Notes under the pieces: model-generated
Database searches by the model: none
The model's input: the letters and a program-made list of their open reading frames with translations, nothing else
Told to the model about the DNA's origin: nothing
Assembly: GCA_964510065.1 (NCBI GenBank)
Contig: CAZEAC010000064.1
Location: 1-25,198, forward strand
DNA from: CAZEAC01 sp964510065
GTDB lineage: Bacteria > Bdellovibrionota_C > UBA2361 > CAIXSY01
DNA: 25,198 nt
Direction: 5' to 3'
Shown here: positions 1 to 7,773 of the stretch, piece after piece
Layout: the number at the start of each line of letters is the position of its first letter
How positions within the stretch are numbered: position 1 is the first letter of the stretch
Made by a program: the position numbers and the translations under genes

Positions 1-224
1 AAATTGCCCAAAAGTTGCCGCTTATTTATCGCGCGGTCTCCGAGGGAATGGTTGGGGGTTGGGGGGGGCCTTCCCCTTGATTAGCATTGTGTTTCAGCCT
101 TATAATGTCGGCTCATTGAATTTCTTGTTTGGGTAGAAAGTTCTTAATAACTTTATTTCCGGCTTCTTTTTTGGGCTGATCTTCGAAAGTTCTAGCAGGG
201 ACATTTCGGCGCAAAAAGGAAGCC

Positions 225-246
225 GTGTAGTGGCTTTTTCGGTTTT
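225..246. terminator. terminator-like hairpin
   Basis: AAGCC and GGCTT pair around a 7-base loop (GTGTAGT). On the + strand the stem runs into TTTTTC. On the - strand it is followed by CCTTTTT, so it could end transcripts in either direction. The stem is only five base pairs, so this is a weak call. Confidence 0.35.
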
Positions 247-256
247 TATTAATTTC

Positions 257-385
257 CTCCGACAGTAGTGGCCGGATTCTTCTCGAGCATTGTGTTTTAT
301 GAACCTGTCACAGGCGAAAGAAGACCTTCCCACATTCTCTGGAGCTTGCATTTAGCCTGCTTCTTAGAACCCGCTACTGTCGGAG
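257..385 (+). ncRNA. candidate structured RNA, long imperfect hairpin
   Basis: CTCCGACAGTAG at 257-268 is perfectly complementary to CTACTGTCGGAG at 374-385. Pairing continues inward as GTGG/CCGC (one G-U wobble on the + strand, an A-C mismatch on the - strand), then GG and TTCT opposite AGAACC. Further in, a GAGC-AT-GTG strand can pair with CAC-AT-CTC around 288-345. The wobble favours the + strand as the transcribed one. The shape (long, bulged, rod-like, about 130 bases) recalls 6S-type RNAs, but I find no diagnostic 6S sequence, so the family is unknown. Confidence 0.3.
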
Positions 386-395
386 CTGTAACCTT

Positions 396-437
396 CATCG
401 GGATGCGTTGCGTTGCTGCCATAGGCGCCTCCCGATG
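396..437. repeat. stem-loop, 8-bp perfect stem
   Basis: CATCGGGA at 396-403 pairs with TCCCGATG at 430-437 around a 26-base loop. It sits between two larger stem-loops in a gene-free region and may be part of one structured transcript. Confidence 0.5.
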
Positions 438-444
438 CCGCCGC

Positions 445-536
445 GGTGACTGAGGGAAAAAAGGGGACCTCGAGCCTCCTGCCCCCTGCGTTCTGCCCCT
501 TCCGAGCCCATACGGCAGATCGCTCCCTCAGTCACC
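445..536 (+). repeat. stem-loop, 13-bp perfect stem
   Basis: GGTGACTGAGGGA at 445-457 is the exact reverse complement of TCCCTCAGTCACC at 524-536. The 66-base interior contains AAGGGG (461-466), which can pair with CCCCTT (496-501). A T-run (552-559) follows on the + strand, which would suit the 3' end of a + strand transcript. It could be the last domain of a non-coding RNA or a mobile palindromic element. Confidence 0.5.
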
Positions 537-636
537 CATTGTTAATTATTATTTTTTTTCGAGGTTCACTTGCAATGGTTTGGGTCACTACACGGTCTTC
601 CCACGCTTTTACTTTTTAATCCGATCATCTCGAGCG

Positions 637-1137
637 CTAGCCAACCCCGATCAAAGATAGAATCTTCCTTACCATCAGCACAATTCCACGCGGTGCCGGT
701 CGCCCTTGCACGATACAAACAAAAATAACCAGTGCCACGAAAAGCGGTGCTCCAAAAAAATTAAGGCTACGCCACAGAAAAGATCGTATGCGTCGCGACG
801 TAGTGTGGCTCTCGCGTTCCCATTCTTCAAGAACTTCATTAAATTCAAAGGGCGAATCACTCGCGGAAGCAGTCGCCGTGTCGGCTCCCGATCGAGCTTC
901 TTTCCGGCGCGAATTCCGATCGGATTCTTGCCGTGATTCGAAAAACTTGCTGAGCTCGGCGAATGTATCATTCAGCTCCTTAGTTTTCTCCTCCGCGCGC
1001 GCGCGAAGTTTCGCGTCATTTGCAAAGCGATCCGGATGCCATACTTTTACTAGGTCTCGGTAGGCGTTCTTAACCTGATCAAAGGTAGCGTCATCATCGA
1101 GCTCAAGCTTGCGAAATAATTGATGCATACGCTCCAT
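637..1137 (-). CDS. membrane-anchored J-domain protein
   Basis: The first 70 of 166 residues form a DnaJ-type J domain, including the HPD motif at residues 34-36, followed by the helix rich in Lys and Glu that normally contains the ERA/KELND segment. J domains stimulate the ATPase of Hsp70 (DnaK) and bring it to a client or site. The zinc-finger and substrate-binding domains of true DnaJ are missing, so this is a short co-chaperone. After a charged, low-complexity linker (about 70-120) there is one hydrophobic segment at about 127-144 near the C-terminus. This suggests the protein is anchored in the inner membrane with its J domain in the cytoplasm. No strong ribosome-binding site precedes the ATG. 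The gene stands alone, transcribed away from the HNH-like gene. The J domain is certain; the client is unknown. Confidence 0.85.
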   Translation of the reverse strand: MERMHQLFRKLELDDDATFDQVKNAYRDLVKVWHPDRFANDAKLRARAEEKTKELNDTFAELSKFFESRQESDRNSRRKEARSGADTATASASDSPFEFNEVLEEWERESHTTSRRIRSFLWRSLNFFGAPLFVALVIFVCIVQGRPAPRGIVLMVRKILSLIGVG

Positions 1138-1409
1138 TTCTGCTCGTGCCTTACCCCGCAGCCCTCACCAGGATTCTGCTTCAGCGATCAAGCCTGCTAA
1201 GAGTACCATTCAATTGAGCGGCTAAAAAGTTGTCATTTATTCGGCGTCCCCATGGAAACTAAGTAAAGGTGATCCAGAAATGAGGTATGTCGAAATGCAG
1301 CAAAAGATGAACCGAAACAATGAGCGAAGCGTTGTCTTTTTCACCATTTATGAAAATTTCCGGGTCTGCCGATACCTTTCCCATGGTGCTTTTCTAAAGC
1401 ACTACAGTC

Positions 1410-2117
1410 ATGAGGGGAGAGCATATTATTACGCCGGCACACTCACGAGATGCAGCCATTCCAAATCTTTCGAGGCTACAAGCGCTCTATGACTTTCGCT
1501 GCCAATTCTGCGGTACGCGTCTCGAGTGCCCAGGGGGCCCACACATTGAACTTGTGCCGATTCGACCACTTGAAGCGCCGCACGATGGTGCCGAGGACTC
1601 CTCCAACTATTTTGTACTCTGCCCAAATCATGCTGTCTTATTCCTCTGTGGTGCAATTGGCGTGGGAAATGACCTTAAGCTCTGGGGAACTAGTGGCGTA
1701 CTTATGCTTAAGCCTGAGCACAAACTTACGCTTGAAAATCTTGCCTACCATCGCAAACTTCACGCGCGACATTCGCGCCGGCACGTGACCGATGAGGGGG
1801 CACAAAGTGCGGCCCGTTCTCCGACAGATCTCACCAAGGTAACGGAGAAGGTAACTTCTGGCAGTCCATTAAAAAGTGTTTTCGTTCGACTTCAGCTCGC
1901 AGTCGAAAAAGCTGAAAGCAAAGAGCTTATGAAAGCAGCTGAGACTCTCGAGAAGCTTCTCGATGAGAAAGTTCCAGAAAAAGTGCATAGGATAGTTACG
2001 GTGCTCAAAGTCATGGGCCGCGTTGGCGATGTCGCTAATACGCCAAAGATATTTAATCTCTTAGTTCTGGAAATGGCGGCAGCGGGAATTTCAGTCAACA
2101 ACGACACCCCATTGTGA
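1410..2117 (+). CDS. HNH-fold protein, catalytic His lost
   Basis: Residues about 19-110 of 235 resemble HNH endonuclease domains of the type fused or linked to restriction systems. There is a CxxC zinc pair (C31, C34), an IRPL-x(2)-PHDG stretch (51-60), a conserved Asn before CPNH (C71, H74), and a later YHR segment (about 113-115). In active relatives the segment before IRPL reads AAH, whose His is the first catalytic H. Here it reads LVP, so that His is Pro50. The usual LFD after CPNHxx also reads LFL. The zinc fold therefore seems kept and the nuclease chemistry lost. The remaining about 115 residues are mostly charged and helical, of unknown role. No clear ribosome-binding site precedes the ATG, so the start is uncertain, but the domain begins only after residue 19. 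It may be a DNA-binding relic or an adapted non-catalytic protein. Confidence 0.65.
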   Translation: MRGEHIITPAHSRDAAIPNLSRLQALYDFRCQFCGTRLECPGGPHIELVPIRPLEAPHDGAEDSSNYFVLCPNHAVLFLCGAIGVGNDLKLWGTSGVLMLKPEHKLTLENLAYHRKLHARHSRRHVTDEGAQSAARSPTDLTKVTEKVTSGSPLKSVFVRLQLAVEKAESKELMKAAETLEKLLDEKVPEKVHRIVTVLKVMGRVGDVANTPKIFNLLVLEMAAAGISVNNDTPL

Positions 2118-2292
2118 CGCGCTCTAGGAATGTCCGAGTCGTTAGATCCATCTTCCACGCTCTTGGAGTACGAGACGCGACTGCCAAGGGTAATTGGGTG
2201 TCCAGGATCGGAGAGTTGGGGAAGGAATACCCGGGGTTAACGAGTAATTACCTCCGAGATTCCCTAAGTAATCGAGACTATTCAGAATAACA

Positions 2293-2321
2293 TTGCCCCG
2301 CCGATCAATTTCTATTATACA
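2293..2321 (+). promoter_or_regulatory. candidate sigma70 promoter of the liv operon
   Basis: TTGCCC (2293-2298) and TATACA (2316-2321) are spaced by 17 bases, close to the sigma70 consensus. Transcription would begin near 2328, about 50 bases before the binding-protein start. The region is more AT-rich than its surroundings. This is assigned by eye only. Confidence 0.4.
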
Positions 2322-2378
2322 ATGAGCAAACTTGTAACATTTCAGCAGTCCGTTACTTAAAGCTCCATGAGGAACATG

Positions 2379-3563
2379 ATGCGAATAGTTGAAAAGGTAG
2401 CTCTCTTTCTTATTCTTTTTGCCGCAGGCGCATTCGCTGAAACTGTTAAGATTGTTTCGAGCCTTCCCCGCACAGGGAGTATTAGCGGCCAAACCACCTC
2501 GATGGTAAACGGCATTAAGATGGCAATAGACGAAGCCGGTGCCAAGGCGGGAGGCCTTAAGATTGTGTACGAGGACTGGGACGACTCTTCGCCAGAGCGC
2601 GGATCCTGGGATCCGGCCATCGAGGCGGCCAACGCCGACAAAGCAATTCGCGATCCCGATATCGTGGCTTATATCGGAACGTACAATTCCGGTGCGGCAA
2701 AAATTTCAATGCCCAAGCTTAATTCGGCCGGCCTGGCGATGATCTCACCGGGCAATACGTGGCCCGGTCTCACGAAACCAGGAATCGGTGAACCAAACGA
2801 ACCGATGGTGTATCGTCCTTCCGGCCGGGTGACTTACTTCCGTGTGGTTCCTGCCGATGACATTCAGGGCGCGGTCGGCGCGCGATGGGCCTTGGAGCTT
2901 CATGCAAAAAAGGTTTTTGTCCTGCATGATCGTGAGCTTTACGGCAAAGGCATCGCCGCAATCTTTGAAAAGGAAGCGACCAAGCTGGGGATGCAAGTGC
3001 TCGGAGTTGAGGGGATAGATCCGAAAGCTTCGAATTACCGATCCCTTGCGATCAAGATTCGCCAGAAAAATCCTGACCTTGTGTATTTTGGAGGCACCAC
3101 TCAAACCAATGCCGGGCAGGTTGTGAAAGATCTACGCGCAGTGGGCGTTAAGGCATCGTTTATGGTGCCCGATGGCTGCTTTGAAACTGCATTCATCGAT
3201 GCCTCAGGTAAAGAAAACGTCGAGGGCAGCAGCTACATCACTTTTGGCGGTGTACCATCGGACAAACTTGAGGGGCGCGGTAAGAAATTTTATGAAAGTT
3301 ACAAGGCGCGCTATGGAATTGAGCCGGAGTCTTACGCTGCGTATGGATATGAATCTGCCAGCGTAGTAGTCGATGCACTGAGAAGACTTGGAAGAAATGA
3401 TCGCGCCGGCCTTATCGAAACTCTTTCAAAAACAAAGAACTTCGAGGGTGCTCTTGGCACCTGGTCGTTTGATCAAAACGGTGACACCACGCTCACTCTT
3501 ATGAGCGGCAACACGGTCAAGAACGGCCAGTTTCAATTTGTGAAATTGCTCGAAAGGAAATGA
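2379..3563 (+). CDS. livK: branched-chain amino-acid ABC transporter, substrate-binding protein
   Basis: This is a type-1 periplasmic binding protein of the LivJ/LivK family that captures substrate and hands it to the LivHM permease. A signal peptide of about 20 residues ends in AGAFA, followed by ETVKIVSSLP, the usual first beta strand of the mature protein. Later parts fit the family: SGQT...NGIKMAIDEAG, YIGTYNSGAA, a hinge region and an AYGYESA segment near the C-terminus. I chose the ATG at 2379 because GAGG at 2369-2372 lies six bases upstream. An in-frame ATG at 2367 would add four residues but has no ribosome-binding site. The gene overlaps livH by four bases (ATGA) and opens a five-gene operon. 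Family is sure; the actual ligand (Leu/Ile/Val, another amino acid, urea or an amide) cannot be read from sequence. Confidence 0.92.
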   Translation: MRIVEKVALFLILFAAGAFAETVKIVSSLPRTGSISGQTTSMVNGIKMAIDEAGAKAGGLKIVYEDWDDSSPERGSWDPAIEAANADKAIRDPDIVAYIGTYNSGAAKISMPKLNSAGLAMISPGNTWPGLTKPGIGEPNEPMVYRPSGRVTYFRVVPADDIQGAVGARWALELHAKKVFVLHDRELYGKGIAAIFEKEATKLGMQVLGVEGIDPKASNYRSLAIKIRQKNPDLVYFGGTTQTNAGQVVKDLRAVGVKASFMVPDGCFETAFIDASGKENVEGSSYITFGGVPSDKLEGRGKKFYESYKARYGIEPESYAAYGYESASVVVDALRRLGRNDRAGLIETLSKTKNFEGALGTWSFDQNGDTTLTLMSGNTVKNGQFQFVKLLERK

Positions 3564-4522
3564 CCGATTTTGATGTTTTTTTACAGCAGCTCATTACCGG
3601 CCTTTCCAACGGAATGATCATAGCGCTCATCGCCTTGGGCTACACCATGGTGTATGGAATTATTGAGCTTATAAACTTCGCGCATGGCGATCTATTCATG
3701 TTGGGCGCTTTTTTCGCGCTTACCCTGGTCGGATGCTTCGGACTTCAGGCTGCTGACCCTGGGAGCTTCGCCAATATTCCAGCGCTGCTCCTGCTACTGC
3801 TTCTTGTTCCGCCATTTTGCGGACTGGTCAATTGGTTGATTGACCGGCTGGCATATCGCCATCTTCGCGACGCCCCGCGGTTGGCGCCGTTAGTCTCGGC
3901 GATTGGCGTATCGTTCATTCTGCTAAATCTCGGGCTGTTCTGGGGAGGCCTTCCGATGCAGGTTTTTTCCGGAGGAAAATCCGCGGCGTCCCCGAAAGAT
4001 TTTCCCGCACTCGTCTCATCGCAAAATCTTCTCGGTGAAAGCGCAATTCTTTTTACCGGCCGAGAGCTCCTCGTGTTCGCGGTCACAATCCCGCTGCTCG
4101 TGACCTTTACGTTGATCATCAAGAAAACAAAACTCGGCAAGGCCATGCGCGCAGTTGCACAGAATCCCACGGCTGCCAAACTTATGGGAATCGATGTCGA
4201 TAAGATTATTTCACTCACATTTATCTTGGGTGGCATGCTCGGCGGCGTCGCCAGTGTGGTCTATGCGGTTTATAACAATACCGTATTTTTTCAGATGGGC
4301 TTTCGCGTTGGAGTTGATGCCTTCACCGCGGCGGTACTCGGCGGACTCGGGAATTTGTACGGCGCAATGTGCGGCGGGCTCTTAATTGGACTTATTCGCG
4401 CAATGAGCGACCAATACATCGCCACTGAATGGACCAATGTAATGGTCTTTATGGTGTTGATTGGCGTACTCGTGTTCAGGCCGTCGGGTATTCTCGGCGC
4501 ACGGCTTCGGGAGAAGGTATGA
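3560..4522 (+). CDS. livH: branched-chain amino-acid ABC transporter permease LivH
   Basis: A 320-residue polytopic inner-membrane protein of the LivH family, one half of the translocation channel. The N-terminal sequence LSNGMIIALIALGYTMVYGI, followed by ELINFAHGD, is the family hallmark. A cytoplasmic loop with the EAA-like coupling region is seen around GKAMRAVAQNPTAAKLMGID. The C-terminus has the typical run GGLGNLYGA...GGLLIGL...RPSGILG. Its start overlaps the end of the binding-protein gene by four bases and its end overlaps livM in the same way, so translation is probably coupled. Length is slightly above the E. coli protein because of a longer second loop (about residues 55-75). Confidence 0.93.
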   Translation: MTDFDVFLQQLITGLSNGMIIALIALGYTMVYGIIELINFAHGDLFMLGAFFALTLVGCFGLQAADPGSFANIPALLLLLLLVPPFCGLVNWLIDRLAYRHLRDAPRLAPLVSAIGVSFILLNLGLFWGGLPMQVFSGGKSAASPKDFPALVSSQNLLGESAILFTGRELLVFAVTIPLLVTFTLIIKKTKLGKAMRAVAQNPTAAKLMGIDVDKIISLTFILGGMLGGVASVVYAVYNNTVFFQMGFRVGVDAFTAAVLGGLGNLYGAMCGGLLIGLIRAMSDQYIATEWTNVMVFMVLIGVLVFRPSGILGARLREKV

Positions 4523-5541
4523 GTGCCACCAGGAGAAACTACATCTGGATCATCGTAAGTGCCTTCGTCCTTAGCATTCCTTGTATTGAAAGCGTCGCTC
4601 CGGCGATATTCAAATTGTCTGACGCCCTGCGTAGCATGTTCATTTTCGCCATCCTAGGGCTCGGCATAAATGTGATCACCGGTCTCACCGGAATTTTACA
4701 TCTCGGGGTGGCAGCATTTATGGCCATCGGCGCATACGCGTTTGCGATTCTTACCTGCGATATTTATCCATTTCAGCTTGGATTTTGGGGCGGAATTGTT
4801 GCCGCTGTGCTCCTTGGCGCGCTCACCGGGTTACTGCTTGGCCTTCCTGCTATCCGCTTGAAAGGCGATTATCTTGCGATAGTAACCCTGGGTTTTGGAG
4901 AAATCGTACAAGACGTATTGCGCAATCTCGACATCATTACTAAGGGCACCCAGGGCATTAATCCTCTGCCCTACCCCACGCTCTTTGGTTACCAGCTCTC
5001 GGCACAAAGCGAGAACCTCTGGTACTATTTACTTTTCGGGTTTCTAATTCTCGCAGTACTATTTGTCTCTCGAGTAGAGCGATCGCGAATCGGACGTACT
5101 CTTGCGGCAGTTCGCGAAGACGAACTCGCCGCACGCTGCATGGGCGTTCCAATTGTGCGGATTAAGCTTTTGTCTTTCGCAATCACCGCCGGCCTTTGTA
5201 GCCTTGCCGGCGCCTTGTGGGCGACTTTCTTAAGCTCCACCGGTGAGCCTGGCAACTATGACTTTCAGATCTCCATTCTTTCTCTTTGTATTGTCATCGT
5301 CGGTGGTCTCGGCACCATTTCCGGCGCGCTTGTGGGAACGGTCGTGATGATCGGAATTAACTCGGTCCTGCTTTCGAAAATCTCTGAGCTCTTGGTAAAT
5401 TCCGGTATTGCGAGTACAAGCAATGTCTTCTCTTCACCGAGCAATTGGAAATACTTGATATTTGGATTAGCACTGGTGCTAATGATGCGGCTTAAACCAA
5501 CAGGCCTTACCGGCAAGGGACTGCTAGGAGCCGCTCAATGA
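4519..5541 (+). CDS. livM: branched-chain amino-acid ABC transporter permease LivM
   Basis: Second permease subunit, 340 residues from the ATG at 4519, which overlaps the livH stop as ATGA. An upstream in-frame start at 4429 lies deep inside livH and would add a non-hydrophobic tail, so I reject it. Family features include LGINVITGLTGILHLG near residue 55, then GLPAIRLKGDYLAIVTLGFG and the coupling segment RIGRTLAAVREDELAARCMG. A later stretch reads GGLGTISGALVGT. The N-terminus begins with a hydrophobic helix after a short basic start, as in other LivM. It ends four bases into livG. LivH and LivM would form the membrane heterodimer driven by LivG and LivF. Confidence 0.93.
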   Translation: MSATRRNYIWIIVSAFVLSIPCIESVAPAIFKLSDALRSMFIFAILGLGINVITGLTGILHLGVAAFMAIGAYAFAILTCDIYPFQLGFWGGIVAAVLLGALTGLLLGLPAIRLKGDYLAIVTLGFGEIVQDVLRNLDIITKGTQGINPLPYPTLFGYQLSAQSENLWYYLLFGFLILAVLFVSRVERSRIGRTLAAVREDELAARCMGVPIVRIKLLSFAITAGLCSLAGALWATFLSSTGEPGNYDFQISILSLCIVIVGGLGTISGALVGTVVMIGINSVLLSKISELLVNSGIASTSNVFSSPSNWKYLIFGLALVLMMRLKPTGLTGKGLLGAAQ

Positions 5542-6572
5542 CGTTACTCTCAGTGCAGAATCTTACTGTACGCTTCGGCGGGCTTACCGCGGTCAATGCG
5601 GTAAGCTTCGACCTTTCCGCCGGTGAGATTGTATCGCTGATTGGGCCAAACGGCGCCGGAAAAACTACCGCGTTTAACGCAATTACTGGTCTTGTCGAAC
5701 CGACCTCCGGCAACATCGCGCTTGATGACGCCGAGCTCGTGCGGCCACTTAATTTACGAGGCATCTTCACTCATGTCTTCTTTGGATTTTTTTCTGCGCT
5801 ATTGCTTGTCGCTGCTATGAACGCTGAAAGCATTTTTGAGTCTGCGATTATCAATCGGTATGCTTTTCAACAACACTTCGATTGGTTCGGCGCACTAAGG
5901 ACAAGTATCTCGCTCCTTGCACAAGGTGGATTCCACAGCACCTATTTTCCGGCCTGCCTTGGATTTCTTATCGGCGCGGGTGGGTCAGTCTCGCTTTGGC
6001 GTGCGAACCGACGCACTCCAGACGTGGTAATTTCTCGTGGTATTGCGCGCACGTTTCAGAATATCCGACTTTTCGAAAACGTAAGCGTACTTGAAAACGT
6101 GATGATCGGCGCTGAGAGGCATCAACGCACCGGGTTCTTTGGAGCAATTGTTGGTATGCCACGCGCACGCCGCGAACAGACCGCGCTTCACAAGAAGTCG
6201 ATGGAGCTCCTCGAATTCGTTGAACTTTCATCTTTTGCCGATCAACACGCCTCGAGCCTGCCATACGGGTACCAGCGGCGCCTCGAAATCGCGCGCGCGC
6301 TGGCGAGCGACCCGCTTCTTCTTCTTCTTGACGAGCCAGCGGCTGGAATGAACCCCACCGAATCTGCGGAACTACTACAGCTCATTCGAAAGATTCGCGA
6401 CCGCGGGGTAACCGTGTTGCTTATCGAACATGACATGAAAGTCGTCATGAACATATCCGATCGAGTGATTGTCCTGGATTACGGGAACAAAATCGCCGAG
6501 GGCACCCCTCGCCAAGTTCAGAGCGATGCTGCAGTTATTGAAGCATATCTAGGGCGAAGCAAACATGAGTGA
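5538..6572 (+). CDS. livG: ABC transporter ATPase LivG with hydrophobic insertion
   Basis: ATP-hydrolysing subunit of the importer. Walker A is GPNGAGKTT (36-44), the Q-loop lies in ARTFQNIRLF (Q174), the signature region reads LPYGYQRRLEIARAL (241-255), Walker B is LLLLDEP (261-267) followed by AAGMNP, and the switch His is in LLIEHDMKV. LivG proteins are usually about 255 residues; this one is 344. The extra 85-90 residues lie at about 71-162, between the strand after Walker A and the Q-loop. They contain two strongly hydrophobic stretches (about 75-94 and 136-154) that could cross or dip into the membrane. The reading frame is open through the insert and all catalytic motifs are kept, so it is probably functional. 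It overlaps livM and livF by a few bases. Confidence 0.9.
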   Translation: MTLLSVQNLTVRFGGLTAVNAVSFDLSAGEIVSLIGPNGAGKTTAFNAITGLVEPTSGNIALDDAELVRPLNLRGIFTHVFFGFFSALLLVAAMNAESIFESAIINRYAFQQHFDWFGALRTSISLLAQGGFHSTYFPACLGFLIGAGGSVSLWRANRRTPDVVISRGIARTFQNIRLFENVSVLENVMIGAERHQRTGFFGAIVGMPRARREQTALHKKSMELLEFVELSSFADQHASSLPYGYQRRLEIARALASDPLLLLLDEPAAGMNPTESAELLQLIRKIRDRGVTVLLIEHDMKVVMNISDRVIVLDYGNKIAEGTPRQVQSDAAVIEAYLGRSKHE

Positions 6573-7293
6573 ATCCGACGCTGATACACTGCTCGCAGTA
6601 CGTGCGCTTCGCGCCTGCTACGGCGAACATATGGTACTTTCAGATATTGAAGTCCAGGTAAAGAAGGGAGAGAAAGTTACAGTCATCGGCGCAAATGGTG
6701 CGGGGAAAACCACGCTGCTACACTGCATAGCAGGATTGCTTCGATCACAGGGCGGCTCGATTTACTTTAACGGCGAGGAAATTGGCTCACTGAGCGCACA
6801 TGACCGAGTTCGGAGAAAATTGGCACTTGTTCCCGAAGGCCGAAAAATCTTCCCTCGGCTTACGGTCAAAGAGAATCTCGAGCTCGGCGCGTTCACCCGA
6901 TCCGACGTTTCGCAGATTAGCACCGACTTCGAACATGTCATTACTCTTTTTCCTATCTTGCGTGAGCGGCTCTCGCAAAGTGGCGGTACACTTTCGGGCG
7001 GTGAGCAGCAAATGTTAGCAATTGCTCGCGCCCTGATGAGCCACCCTTCAATGCTGCTTCTTGATGAGCCATCAATGGGAGTCGCACCTATAATGACTGA
7101 AAAGATCTTTGAGACTTTGGAGAAGCTAAATACTGAGGGAGTCACTATTTTGCTTATCGAGCAGAACGCGCACCTCGCGTTACGTTTCGCTTCACGTGCG
7201 TATGTTTTAGAGACCGGCAAAGTGACCATGCAAGGTGATGCCTCCGACCTTATTCACCATGAACAGGTACGGAAGGCGTATTTAGGCGAGTAA
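6565..7293 (+). CDS. livF: branched-chain amino-acid ABC transporter ATPase LivF
   Basis: Second ATPase subunit, 242 residues, the normal family length. Walker A GANGAGKTT is at 42-50, the family motif VPEGRKIFPRLTVKENLELG follows around 89-108, the signature LSGGEQQMLAIARAL is at 143-157, Walker B is LLLDEPSMG at 164-172 and the switch His-equivalent region reads LLIEQNA, which is Gln as in other LivF. It begins inside the last codons of livG (eight-base overlap), so the five genes from 2379 onward form one translationally coupled unit. It has no counterpart of the LivG insertion. Confidence 0.93.
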   Translation: MSESDADTLLAVRALRACYGEHMVLSDIEVQVKKGEKVTVIGANGAGKTTLLHCIAGLLRSQGGSIYFNGEEIGSLSAHDRVRRKLALVPEGRKIFPRLTVKENLELGAFTRSDVSQISTDFEHVITLFPILRERLSQSGGTLSGGEQQMLAIARALMSHPSMLLLDEPSMGVAPIMTEKIFETLEKLNTEGVTILLIEQNAHLALRFASRAYVLETGKVTMQGDASDLIHHEQVRKAYLGE

Positions 7294-7327
7294 ACTTGCG
7301 CACATAAGAATTGGAGACTGTCGACAC

Positions 7328-7358
7328 GCTGCGCCGGGATTCTGCTCCGGCGAGCAGC
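7328..7358. terminator. hairpin between convergent genes
   Basis: GCTGC (7328-7332) pairs with GCAGC (7354-7358), and CGCCGG (7332-7337) with CCGGCG (7347-7352). It lies between the livF stop and the convergent small gene. It lacks a T-run, so it may not be a true intrinsic terminator. Confidence 0.35.
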
Positions 7359-7373
7359 ATTGGGACTAGCGCG

Positions 7374-7637
7374 CTAAGAACGTCGCCCGAGGAATCTCAA
7401 GTTTACGATTTTTTCGCCCGCTTCAGTAAGAACATACATCCCTTTTCCGTATTGCGGTTGCTCTATCACAAGCCTTCTCGCGACAAGCTCGTCGCGAGTC
7501 TTACTTGGCGAAAAATATACGGCAACGTCACGTGGAAAGGCCGCGAAGGAAAGCGGACCAACCTTTACCGGAACAAACTGTTTTAACGGCTCAATAATAT
7601 GTTTAGGACCTAAAGATTGCATAGTGCTACCAGGCAT
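7374..7637 (-). CDS. small winged-helix-like protein
   Basis: An 87-residue protein of unrecognised family. Residues about 48-78, from the Ser-Pro-Ser-Lys-Thr-Arg-Asp-Glu-Leu stretch to LTEAGEKIV, read like the last helix and wing of a winged-helix DNA-binding domain, where LxARxLV...GxYxLTEAG is common. AGGAG at 7648-7652 lies ten bases before the ATG, which supports translation. It is convergent with livF and sits downstream of the tandem Lrp regulator in the same direction, 136 bases away. It could be a small transcription regulator or a truncated one, since a full N-terminal helix bundle is not obvious. Confidence 0.5.
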   Translation of the reverse strand: MPGSTMQSLGPKHIIEPLKQFVPVKVGPLSFAAFPRDVAVYFSPSKTRDELVARRLVIEQPQYGKGMYVLTEAGEKIVNLRFLGRRS

Positions 7638-7773
7638 CGCTGCCCTACTCCTAAATTATCCCGCAGGATACAGACATACTACGGTCAATTAAACCGGTAC
7701 TTGCGCGTTGAAGTCAAGGCACAGATCAATTTCAAATGGTAACATCACGAGCGTGATGTCAAACTTACGAGTC

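Larger units (their letters stand above)
1..636. other. gene-free region with inverted repeats
   Basis: I see no convincing coding region here; the short open frames have no family motif or ribosome-binding site. The left end has closely spaced G-runs (43-68) followed by GGGG-CCTT-CCCC, which could be the end of a terminator for a gene outside the window. From 225 to 560 there is a terminator-like hairpin and three stem-loops in series, listed separately. A T-run at 552-559 lies after the last one. The J-domain gene ends into this region from the right. Confidence 0.6.

Noticed and set aside
100..351. Open frame on the - strand of 83 residues
   Set aside because: It overlaps the stem-loop region, has no family resemblance or ribosome-binding site, and its composition looks like random translation of structured DNA.
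445..536. Possible SRP RNA on the - strand (CGGAAGGGG near the middle)
   Set aside because: The GGAA-loop context resembles the SRP Alu-free hairpin only loosely; the conserved AGGU and AGCAG bases on both sides are missing.
1280..1492. Open frame of 70 residues before the HNH-like gene
   Set aside because: It runs into the HNH gene in another frame and shows no recognisable domain; the HNH frame is supported by zinc motifs.
7311..7586. Open frame on the + strand opposite the small winged-helix-like gene
   Set aside because: The - strand frame has a ribosome-binding site and a plausible winged-helix pattern; this one has neither.
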